Shown piece by piece: positions 8,080 through 15,240 of a stretch of DNA of 53,348 nt (its first letter is position 1; each line of letters opens with the position of its first letter). The translations under genes and the position numbers were made by a program. Source of the DNA: Bacteroides timonensis. GTDB taxonomy: Bacteria > Bacteroidota > Bacteroidia > Bacteroidales > Bacteroidaceae. The notes beneath the pieces are model-generated. The model had not been told where the DNA came from. It saw only the letters and a program-made list of their open reading frames with translations, and made no database searches. The stretch is from assembly GCF_000513195.1 (NCBI RefSeq), contig NZ_CBVI010000116.1:1-53348 (forward strand), written 5' to 3'.

Positions 8080-8155
8080 TCCTGTCGACAAGAAGCTAAG
8101 AGTTTGTCGACAAAAAGTTAACTTCCTGTCGACAAAGAGTTAACTTCTTGTAAAC
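8080..8155. repeat. GTCGAC-containing intergenic repeat, copy 1
   Basis: GTCGACA occurs three times within 76 bp, alternating with AAGTTAACTTC-like segments. The same building blocks (GAGTTTGTCGACA, TTAACTTCTTGTAA, and a preceding TGCAAGGC..TAA) recur at 38292-38361, so this is a dispersed intergenic repeat family of the genome. Confidence 0.8.
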
Positions 8156-8206
8156 TGAAATCTGATAATTTTGCATTTTTGTTTACAAACTTTTTGGTGG
8201 CTCAAG

Positions 8207-8361
8207 CTTCTCAAGCTTTCAACTTGCTGTAGTTCATGAGTTTTCCTTCATGACTGTTTTACTCACAAAAAGAAGTAAAAATCGCAGTCCGTAAACTCAA
8301 GAACTTATAAACTCAAGAACTCACAAACTAATAAACTGCAGCAAGCTGAAGGCTTGCGAAG
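8207..8361. repeat. 28-bp imperfect inverted repeat with 99-nt spacer
   Basis: The arm 8207-8234 (starting CTTCTCAAGCTTTCAACTTG) pairs with 8334-8361 with four mismatches. The spacer contains a second small hairpin around CATGAGTTTTCCTTCATGA and repeated AACTCAAGAAC. Confidence 0.75.
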
Positions 8362-8470
8362 CTTCAATAAAAGTCCTCTTACACTTTCTTAAGAGAAACA
8401 TCGCCTTTTCCTTGCTTTTACATCGCCTTTCCTTTATCTTTGTATCCGTTGTTTTGGTTTGTCCACGACT

Positions 8471-8484
8471 GTGAGCTTGCTGCT
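8471..8484. repeat. Left half of a hairpin split by the insertion sequence
   Basis: GTGAGCTTGCTGCT pairs perfectly with AGCAGCAAGCTCAC at 9829-9842. Without the insertion sequence and one target duplicate the two would form a 14-bp stem with a 12-nt loop, so the element landed in the loop of a hairpin. Confidence 0.85.
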
Positions 8485-8492
8485 TTACAGCT
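8483..8492. repeat. Target-site duplication, left copy
   Basis: CTTTACAGCT directly precedes the left terminal repeat and is repeated exactly at 9815-9824 after the right one. Ten base pairs fits the ISAs1 family. Confidence 0.95.
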
Positions 8493-9814
8493 CAGGGCTG
8501 ACGCATTAAAAATATTTCATGGATAAAAGTTCACAAAGTAGTTCATTATCCCATCCTGCTGCCTTTCTTTTCCCTTTTACGCTTCCTTTTCTTTCATTTT
8601 TCTTAATAACCATCAGTGCTATTTTATTCATAAGTGAAACGTTTTGTGCCGCATTTCCGGTTTTTCTGCCTGCATCTTCATTAAAAGAGACATCCAACTG
8701 CCAATGCAAATTGTTTTCAATAGCCCAATGTGCCCGTATAGACTCTGCTATTTTTTGAGGTTCCAGCCCTAAAGAGGTGATATAAAACCTATGGCTTACA
8801 GAGGTTTCGCCTGTTGTTTTGATTGTTCTTTGTGAAGATATTCTCACAACCGCCTTCAATCCCTTCCATTCTTTGAACATTCCGGTTAACGCCTGGCAAC
8901 TGTACACAAAACATTCACGGCGTTCATGTCTGCCATGAGACTCTTCCTCTGTTATATATTTGCCGTATCTGGTGGCATAATGTGCTTTGTTCACATCGAT
9001 ATTTTTATCATCCAAATCATCAAACCACCTTTTGACGGTATTATAAAGATTCTTATGGTTTTCTTTCAGAGCTAAGACATAATCTGCTCCACCCTCTATT
9101 ATTTTTTTAGCAATATCCGTTTGACACCCCATCGCATCAATGGTTACAATGCACTTGACTAAATCCAAGGCTTCTAACAACAACGGGATAGCCACGATCT
9201 CGTTATGTTTTTCATTAACTTTCAGCTGTCCAAGACTGATGCCATTAGCTGTAGCCCAAGCACTAACCATATGAAGTTTAAAATTTGGATTACCAGTGGG
9301 GTGAGATGAGCTACATTTACTGGCACCACGAATGGTTTTGCCGTCAATAGCTACAACACCCTCATATTTCTCGCAGATTTCAAACATCCAATGCCGAAAA
9401 ATACGTTCGAAATACTCAGGATTCAGAGCACTGAAAAAACGATTGAAGGTATCGTGACTGGGGATAGATTCCAATCCGGGCAGCCGTTCACGGAAAAAGT
9501 CAATCTTGGCATTGCCGAAATCTTCTACTTCATACCAGGATTCTGCACCACATATTACAGCAGCCATTGAAATATAAACGATAGCATCGGCAGAATGTAC
9601 ACGTTTCCTGTCAATACGAGGGTCATTGATTTGTTTACAAATACTAAATATTGCCATTATTTTAGTCAATTTATGTTTCTTAATTACGTATAAAGATAAG
9701 AATTTAAGATGATATATAAAAATAGTTTATGCATTAATTATCAATTATATATAGTGAGATTTTGATAAATTAAATATAAGTGTTTATGGTAAAAAACATA
9801 ATGCGTCAGCCCTG
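8493..9814. mobile_element. Complete ISAs1-family insertion sequence, 1322 bp
   Basis: The ends are perfect 16-bp inverted repeats, CAGGGCTGACGCATTA (8493-8508) and its complement (9799-9814), enclosed by a perfect 10-bp duplication. One intact transposase fills the element. The perfect ends and duplication point to a recent insertion that may still be mobile. The left terminal repeat overlaps the last codon and stop of the transposase gene. Confidence 0.97.
8506..9669 (-). CDS. ISAs1-family DDE transposase
   Basis: This 387-residue transposase has an N-terminal DUF4338-like/H-repeat-type region (about 1-100, with SHDTFNRFFSAL) and a DDE catalytic core: VVAIDGKTIRG (first Asp), IVTIDAMGCQTDIA (second Asp) and HWAIENNLHWQLDVSFNED (Glu with the surrounding YREK-like segment). 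It cuts and joins the element ends at 8493 and 9814. Length is normal for the family and no frame break is seen. A start four codons later (MAIF) is also possible. Confidence 0.95.
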   Translation of the reverse strand: MTKIMAIFSICKQINDPRIDRKRVHSADAIVYISMAAVICGAESWYEVEDFGNAKIDFFRERLPGLESIPSHDTFNRFFSALNPEYFERIFRHWMFEICEKYEGVVAIDGKTIRGASKCSSSHPTGNPNFKLHMVSAWATANGISLGQLKVNEKHNEIVAIPLLLEALDLVKCIVTIDAMGCQTDIAKKIIEGGADYVLALKENHKNLYNTVKRWFDDLDDKNIDVNKAHYATRYGKYITEEESHGRHERRECFVYSCQALTGMFKEWKGLKAVVRISSQRTIKTTGETSVSHRFYITSLGLEPQKIAESIRAHWAIENNLHWQLDVSFNEDAGRKTGNAAQNVSLMNKIALMVIKKNERKGSVKGKRKAAGWDNELLCELLSMKYF

Positions 9815-9824
9815 CTTTACAGCT
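9815..9824. repeat. Target-site duplication, right copy
   Basis: CTTTACAGCT, identical to 8483-8492; see the left copy. Confidence 0.95.
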
Positions 9825-10006
9825 GAGAAGCAGCAAGCTCACAGCAATGAAGCATGTGCTTCACCATTGTGGGTAATGCGAAAACATCGTTTGTCAACGA
9901 AAGAAACATAGGCAGCCAACGAAAGAAACATAGGAGATTAACATAAGCAATCCCTGTTCTGGACATCACCGGAATGGGCGGGAAAATGCGAAAAAATAAA
10001 AGAACA

Positions 10007-10618
10007 ATGGCGATATTATTTGATTGGTACGAGAATCCCAAAACCAAAGACAAGCAGGACGAAGAATTGACCCTGCACCCGCGCATCCGGCTGAACGGTT
10101 CCACGGGCACCGCCCAACTGCGGAGGTTCATACAAGAATATTGTTCGCTGACCGAAACCGATGTCTCGGCCGTGCTCGATGCCTTGTCGCACTTCATGGG
10201 GCGGGAATTGGGTGAAGGACGCCAGGTGCATCTGGACGGTATCGGCTACTTCCGCCCCACACTGACCTGCACCGGACCGGTGAAGGTGGACACCAAACTG
10301 AAAAGTACGAAGGTAAAACTGAAAAGTATCACCTTCCGTCCCGACATAGAGCTGCGAAGCGAGATAGGCAACATAAAAGTTAAACCGCTAAAACAACGGA
10401 ATGTGTTGCAAAAGAAACTGACCCCGGAAGAGATTGACAAACGGCTGGAAAAATTCTTCGCTACCCATGATTTTATGACGAAAGGGGATTTCTATTCTAT
10501 CACCGGAATGACAAGAACCACAGCTACCCGGCATATTCGGCGTCTTTGTGAGGAAGGAAAGCTGGAAAATAGAGGGTTGCAGAAACAGCCGATTTATGTG
10601 CTGAAGAGGTGTAATTGA
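10007..10618 (+). CDS. HU-like DNA-binding protein with C-terminal winged-helix-like part
   Basis: The 203-residue protein starts MAILFDWYENPK, the usual opening of the Bacteroides HU-like (HU-HIG) family; an in-frame ATG at 9974 would add 11 atypical residues. Residues about 1-125 carry the HU-like fold with LDGIGYFRPTL. The C-terminal ~70 residues (KGDFYSITGMTRTTATRHIR) look like a helix-turn-helix that would add sequence recognition. Proteins of this kind are typically encoded near VapE-type genes in Bacteroides, often upstream of capsule loci. That suggests the ATPase/TOPRIM pair and the IS have been inserted between two former neighbours. The cellular role is unknown. Confidence 0.75.
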   Translation: MAILFDWYENPKTKDKQDEELTLHPRIRLNGSTGTAQLRRFIQEYCSLTETDVSAVLDALSHFMGRELGEGRQVHLDGIGYFRPTLTCTGPVKVDTKLKSTKVKLKSITFRPDIELRSEIGNIKVKPLKQRNVLQKKLTPEEIDKRLEKFFATHDFMTKGDFYSITGMTRTTATRHIRRLCEEGKLENRGLQKQPIYVLKRCN

Positions 10619-10646
10619 TAGATTATGAATGAGATATGCTTAAATG

Positions 10647-10680
10647 TATGGAGTGTAGGTAAAATTGCCTGCACTCCATA
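10647..10680 (+). terminator. Hairpin after the HU-like gene
   Basis: TATGGAGTGTAGG (10647-10659) pairs with CCTGCACTCCATA (10668-10680) with one G-T pair and an 8-nt loop. It sits 29 bp after the stop codon. No T-run follows, so termination is likely but not certain. Confidence 0.6.
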
Positions 10681-10877
10681 CACGGTTGCTTGCACTACGC
10701 TGTATTGCCGATGAACAGGGGGATGCGGAGCGAGAGTGCAAGCGTGTAGGTAAAAGTGAGTATAAACTCTATGCAGAGAATGGGTTCGAGTTATAAATGC
10801 GACACTTCAGTCTCATAGTGCTGTTGAAGCTGAAGAATCTTTAGAAGATAAGGTTATAAAGAGAGCAATATTTTTAT

Positions 10878-10885
10878 TACTTTTG
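10878..10885 (+). promoter_or_regulatory. Promoter -7 element for ftsK
   Basis: TACTTTTG matches TAnnTTTG and lies 38 bp before the ftsK start. The rest of the 305-bp gap from 10619 holds only the hairpin at 10647-10680 and no gene that I can see. Confidence 0.55.
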
Positions 10886-10923
10886 CACCAATCTATCATT
10901 CATTTACTAAGGAATTCTATTTC

Positions 10924-13416
10924 ATGGCTAAGAAAAATTCTACAAAAGATACGGAGCAATCCCTTTCCCTGTTTGGTAAAATAAGGGCGATCTTCAAAAA
11001 CGAAACCATTCACTTTGTTATTGGCTTGGTACTGGTCATTTTCTCTGTGTACTTGCTGCTGGCCTTTTCTTCGTTCTTCTTTACGGGAGCGGCGGATCAA
11101 AGTATCATTGACTCGGGTAATGCACAGGAATTGGCTTCTACCAATAATGGGGTGAAGAATTATGCCGGTTCGCGCGGCGCTCAATTGGCAAGTTATCTGA
11201 TTAATGACTGCTTCGGTATTTCCTCTTTCTTCATTCTTGTATTCCTTGCGGTGGCGGGGTTGAAGTTGATGCGTGTACGGGTGGTTCGTCTCTGGAAGTG
11301 GTTTATCGGTTGTTCGTTGTTGTTGGTTTGGTTCTCTGTCTTCTTCGGCTTTGCCTTTGTGGAGCAGTATAAAGACTCTTTCCTGTATCTGGGCGGTATG
11401 CACGGATATAATGTCAGCAATTGGTTGGTATCGCAGGTAGGTGTTCCGGGCGTTTGGATGATTCTGTTGGTGACTGCTATCTGCTTCCTTATCTACCTCA
11501 GCGCACGTACGGTTATCTGGTTGCGCAGATTGTTCAGCCTTAGCTTCCTGAAGCGCAAACAGAAAGAGGAAGAAGAGAAAGGAGAAACACCGGAAGAGTT
11601 TACAGACTCCTGGACGGCAAAAGGAAAGAAAAAGCCGGTTCCTGTTCCTGATGTGGCAGATATAAAAGAAGAAGAGGCTCCCGTTGAAATTCCCGAACCT
11701 ATAAAAGAACCGGAAAATGAAATTACATTGGATTTGGGTGGCGTTACGGAAACACAGCCTGCCAAGGTATCGGGTGAAGAAGTGTCTATGACTATTGAGA
11801 CGCCTGTTCCTGACCCTGTACCTCCTTTCCACGAAAAAGCGGCGGAACCCGTATTCGAAATAGAAGCTACTGAAAATGATGACGAATATAAAGGTCCGGA
11901 AAAGGAACCCTATAATCCCCGTCTCGATCTGGAAAACTATCGTTATCCTACTGTCGACCTGATGAAGCATTATGAGAATGCCGAGCCTACTATCGACATG
12001 GCGGAGCAGAATGCCAATAAAGATAAGATTATAAATACACTGCGCAGTTTCGGTATTGAAATCAGTACGATAAAGGCGACGGTGGGGCCTACGGTGACGC
12101 TGTATGAAATTACTCCCGAGCAAGGTGTTCGTATCTCCAAGATTCGCGGTCTGGAAGATGATATCGCTCTTAGCCTTTCGGCATTGGGTATTCGTATCAT
12201 TGCGCCGATTCCGGGAAAAGGAACAATCGGTATTGAAGTGCCGAACTCCAATCCGAAGATTGTTTCCGGACAGAGTATCATCGGTAGCAAGAAGTTCCAG
12301 GAGTCTACTTATGACTTGCCGGTAGCTTTGGGTAAGACGATTACCAATGAGGTTTTCATGGTTGATTTGTGCAAGATGCCGCATATGCTGGTGGCCGGTG
12401 CCACCGGTCAGGGTAAATCTGTTGGACTGAACGCCATCATCACGTCTTTGCTTTATAAGAAGCATCCGGCTGAACTGAAGTTTGTGCTGGTAGACCCTAA
12501 GAAAGTTGAATTCAGTATCTATTCGGTGATTGAACATCACTTCCTTGCCAAGTTGCCTGATGGGGAAGATGCTATCATTACGGATGTAACCAAGGTAGTG
12601 CAGACGCTGAATTCTATCTGTGTGGAAATGGATACCCGTTACGACTTATTGAAAGCCGCGCACGTGCGCAATATTAAGGAGTATAATGAGAAGTTTATTA
12701 ATCGTCAGCTGAACCCTGAAAAGGGACATAAGTTTATGCCTTACATTGTGGTGGTGATTGACGAGTTCGGTGACCTGATTATGACGGCGGGTAAGGAGGT
12801 AGAGTTGCCTATTGCCCGTATCGCCCAGTTGGCGCGTGCGGTGGGTATCCACATGATTATTGCTACGCAACGTCCGACAACGAATATCATTACCGGTACA
12901 ATCAAGGCGAACTTCCCGGCTCGTGTTGCTTTCCGTGTATCTGCCATGATAGACTCGCGTACTATTCTCGACCGTCCCGGAGCTAATCAGCTGATCGGAC
13001 GTGGTGATATGTTGTTCCTGCAAGGGGCAGATCCTGTACGTGTGCAATGTGCCTTTATCGATACACCGGAGGTAGCGGAGATTACTAAGTTTATTGCCAA
13101 GCAACAAGGGTATCCTACTGCATTCTATTTGCCGGAGTATGTAGGTGAAGATGGTGGCGGAAACGATTTGGGAGATGTGGATATGGGACGTCTGGACCCG
13201 TTGTTCGAAGATGCTGCCCGTCTGATTGTCATCCATCAGCAAGGTTCTACATCGTTGATCCAACGCAAGTTCGCTATCGGTTATAATCGTGCCGGGCGAT
13301 TGATGGACCAATTGGAAAAAGCCGGTATTGTGGGACCTGCACAAGGCAGCAAAGCGCGCGAGGTGCTTTGTGTCGATGAAAATGACCTGCAAATGCGCCT
13401 GAACAATTTACTATAA
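10924..13416 (+). CDS. ftsK: DNA translocase FtsK/SpoIIIE
   Basis: The 830-residue protein pumps chromosomal DNA through the closing septum and supports dimer resolution. The N-terminal ~210 residues hold about four membrane segments. An acidic/proline-rich linker follows (about 210-330), then the alpha/beta RecA-like motor with Walker A GATGQGKS (Lys498) and Walker B VVVIDEF (Asp613-Glu614), and a C-terminal gamma winged-helix domain (about 765-830, GSTSLIQRKFAIGYNRAGRL) that in other species reads KOPS sites. It is full length. It is followed after only 14 bp by the LolA-like gene and then trxB, so the three probably form one transcript. Confidence 0.97.
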   Translation: MAKKNSTKDTEQSLSLFGKIRAIFKNETIHFVIGLVLVIFSVYLLLAFSSFFFTGAADQSIIDSGNAQELASTNNGVKNYAGSRGAQLASYLINDCFGISSFFILVFLAVAGLKLMRVRVVRLWKWFIGCSLLLVWFSVFFGFAFVEQYKDSFLYLGGMHGYNVSNWLVSQVGVPGVWMILLVTAICFLIYLSARTVIWLRRLFSLSFLKRKQKEEEEKGETPEEFTDSWTAKGKKKPVPVPDVADIKEEEAPVEIPEPIKEPENEITLDLGGVTETQPAKVSGEEVSMTIETPVPDPVPPFHEKAAEPVFEIEATENDDEYKGPEKEPYNPRLDLENYRYPTVDLMKHYENAEPTIDMAEQNANKDKIINTLRSFGIEISTIKATVGPTVTLYEITPEQGVRISKIRGLEDDIALSLSALGIRIIAPIPGKGTIGIEVPNSNPKIVSGQSIIGSKKFQESTYDLPVALGKTITNEVFMVDLCKMPHMLVAGATGQGKSVGLNAIITSLLYKKHPAELKFVLVDPKKVEFSIYSVIEHHFLAKLPDGEDAIITDVTKVVQTLNSICVEMDTRYDLLKAAHVRNIKEYNEKFINRQLNPEKGHKFMPYIVVVIDEFGDLIMTAGKEVELPIARIAQLARAVGIHMIIATQRPTTNIITGTIKANFPARVAFRVSAMIDSRTILDRPGANQLIGRGDMLFLQGADPVRVQCAFIDTPEVAEITKFIAKQQGYPTAFYLPEYVGEDGGGNDLGDVDMGRLDPLFEDAARLIVIHQQGSTSLIQRKFAIGYNRAGRLMDQLEKAGIVGPAQGSKAREVLCVDENDLQMRLNNLL

Positions 13417-13430
13417 ATCGTGTTAAACTA

Positions 13431-14075
13431 ATGATGAAGAATCTTCTTTTTGTTTATATCTGCCTGTTCGGTCTGGCATTGCCGCTTTCGGCACAGAAAC
13501 TGGATGCCCAAGATATATTGGACCGTACAGCTACTGCCTTCCGTCAGGCGGGAGGTATTCAAGCGGATTTTACGGTTCAGACGTATGCGAAAGGTGCTTT
13601 GCAGGGGAGTTCTGTCGGGACCATCCGTCTGAAAGGAGAAAAGTTCCTGTTGGATGCCGACGGGGTGAAAACCTGGTTTGATGGTTGTACGCAATGGAGC
13701 TATCTCACTAACAGTGACGAAGTGAACGTTTCCGAACCTACTCCTGAAGAGTTGCAAAGTATCAATCCTTATGCCCTGCTGTCTATTTACAAGCAAGGGT
13801 ATCACATGAAATTGGGCAAAACTGATGTTTATGGAGGTAAACCTGCTTACGAGGTGATATTAACTGCTTCTGATAAAAAGAAGGATTTGCAGTGCGTTAT
13901 TATTTATGTAACGAAAGACACCTTTCAGCCTTTATGTATCAGCATGACGCAAAAGGGTGGAAATAGCGTGGCTATTCGTATTACATCTTATAAAGCGGGA
14001 GAATCATACAACGATCATTTTTTCACTTTTGACAAAAAAGCGTATCCGACTGCTGAAGTGATTGATCTGAGATAG
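13431..14075 (+). CDS. LolA-like outer-membrane lipoprotein carrier protein
   Basis: The 214-residue protein has a cleavable signal peptide (about 1-21, ending PLSAQ) and then a LolA/LolB-like half-barrel with the opening ILDRTATAFRQAGGIQADF and an ATG-MISPLACED-free single domain of normal length. It would carry lipoproteins across the periplasm from the LolCDE complex to the outer membrane. In Bacteroides this LolA-like gene is commonly found next to ftsK, as here. Two adjacent ATG codons (13431, 13434) are possible starts. Confidence 0.8.
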   Translation: MMKNLLFVYICLFGLALPLSAQKLDAQDILDRTATAFRQAGGIQADFTVQTYAKGALQGSSVGTIRLKGEKFLLDADGVKTWFDGCTQWSYLTNSDEVNVSEPTPEELQSINPYALLSIYKQGYHMKLGKTDVYGGKPAYEVILTASDKKKDLQCVIIYVTKDTFQPLCISMTQKGGNSVAIRITSYKAGESYNDHFFTFDKKAYPTAEVIDLR

Positions 14076-14103
14076 ATAATAACTAAATATATAAATAACG
14101 ATT

Positions 14104-15051
14104 ATGAAAACAGAAAAAGTAAAATGTCTGATTATAGGTTCTGGTCCTGCCGGTTATACTGCGGCTATTTATGCAGGGCGTGCCAACCTTTCTCCGGTGC
14201 TTTATGAAGGATTACAGCCGGGTGGTCAGTTGACAACAACTACAGATGTGGAGAACTTTCCCGGTTATCCGGAAGGTGTTAGTGGCCAGCAATTGATGGA
14301 TGATTTGCGCAAACAGGCAGAGCGTTTCGGTGCAGATCTGCGTTTTGGTATTGCAACCGCTTCCGACCTGAGTGCGGCTCCATATAAAGTAACGATTGAC
14401 GAAGAGAAAGTGATTGAAACTGATACGTTGATAATTGCTACGGGTGCTACTGCCAAATATTTGGGATTGGATGATGAAAAGAAATATGCCGGTATGGGCG
14501 TCAGTGCTTGCGCTACTTGTGATGGTTTCTTCTATCGCAAGAAGGTGGTGGCAGTGGTCGGTGGTGGTGATACGGCTTGTGAAGAGGCTGTTTACCTGGC
14601 CGGACTGGCTAAGAAGGTTTATCTGATTGTGCGGAAGCCTTTTCTGCGTGCTTCCAAAATCATGCAGGAGCGTGTGATGAAGCATGAGAATATAGATGTG
14701 CTATTTGAACACAATGCCGTGGGCTTGTTCGGAGAGAATGGTGTGGAAGGTGTTCATCTGGTGAAACGTATGGGTGAATCGGATGAAGAACGCTACGACC
14801 TGGCTATTGATGGTTTCTTTCTGGCTATCGGTCATCAACCGAACTCAGATATCTTCAAACCCTATCTGGATACAGACGAGACAGGTTATATCATTACAGA
14901 AGGCGACAGTCCTCGTACGAAAGTGCCGGGTGTGTTTGCCGCCGGTGACATTGCCGATCCGCATTATCGTCAGGCTATTACGGCAGCAGGAAGCGGCTGT
15001 AAGGCAGCACTTGAAGCGGAAAGATATCTTTCATCCAAGTGCTTGATCTAA
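14104..15051 (+). CDS. trxB: Thioredoxin-disulfide reductase
   Basis: The 315-residue FAD/NADPH enzyme reduces thioredoxin. It shows the FAD-binding GSGPAGYTAAIYA (about 12-24), the redox pair C136-A-T-C139 followed by DG, the NADPH-binding GGGDTACEEA (about 158-167) and the second FAD motif GVFAAGDIAD near residue 280. Length and motif order match the family. It is the last gene of the ftsK-lolA-trxB cluster, 28 bp after the LolA-like gene, and faces the convergent hexosaminidase gene across a palindromic repeat. Confidence 0.97.
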   Translation: MKTEKVKCLIIGSGPAGYTAAIYAGRANLSPVLYEGLQPGGQLTTTTDVENFPGYPEGVSGQQLMDDLRKQAERFGADLRFGIATASDLSAAPYKVTIDEEKVIETDTLIIATGATAKYLGLDDEKKYAGMGVSACATCDGFFYRKKVVAVVGGGDTACEEAVYLAGLAKKVYLIVRKPFLRASKIMQERVMKHENIDVLFEHNAVGLFGENGVEGVHLVKRMGESDEERYDLAIDGFFLAIGHQPNSDIFKPYLDTDETGYIITEGDSPRTKVPGVFAAGDIADPHYRQAITAAGSGCKAALEAERYLSSKCLI

Positions 15052-15074
15052 ATTCCTTATATTAAGTAACGCTT

Positions 15075-15240
15075 AAAAAATAGAAGGTGTGTCAAAATAA
15101 GGATTAGAACACAAATTACACGAATTACACAAATAATGATTTTTTAGACTTCTGATAATCAGAGCTTATCTGATTTGTTATTTGCGTAATTTGTGTAATT
15201 TGCGTTCTTTTATTCAGTTTTGACACACTCTCTATTTTTT
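15075..15240. repeat. Palindromic intergenic element bounded by GTGTGTCAAAA
   Basis: The outer arms AAAAAATAGA...GGTGTGTCAAAA (15075-15098) match TTTTGACACAC...TCTATTTTTT (15218-15240). An inner pair, ACACAAATTACACGAATTAC and its approximate complement (15188-15206), and GATAATCAGAGCTTATC in the middle give a nested fold-back of 166 bp. It sits between convergent trxB and the hexosaminidase gene and may terminate both. A one-armed relative is at 7907-7970 and the GTGTGTC stem recurs at 38026. Confidence 0.85.

Larger units (their letters stand above)
7751..8492. other. Repeat-rich intergenic region, no gene found
   Basis: About 740 bp between the TOPRIM gene and the insertion sequence. It contains a 34-bp inverted repeat (7792-7885), a segment resembling part of the 15075-15240 element (7907-7970), a GTCGAC-containing repeat (8080-8155), a 28-bp inverted repeat (8207-8361) and short AACTCAAGAAC direct repeats (about 8294-8337). 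I see no coding potential. Confidence 0.7.

Noticed and set aside
10900..12540. 546-residue minus-strand frame opposite ftsK
   Set aside because: Antisense to a fully matched FtsK; the translation has no domain pattern and is rich in Arg, Gln and His as shadow frames are.
13431..14075. Outer-membrane lipoprotein LolB instead of LolA-like
   Set aside because: The signal peptide has no lipobox cysteine, so a soluble periplasmic LolA-type carrier fits better.
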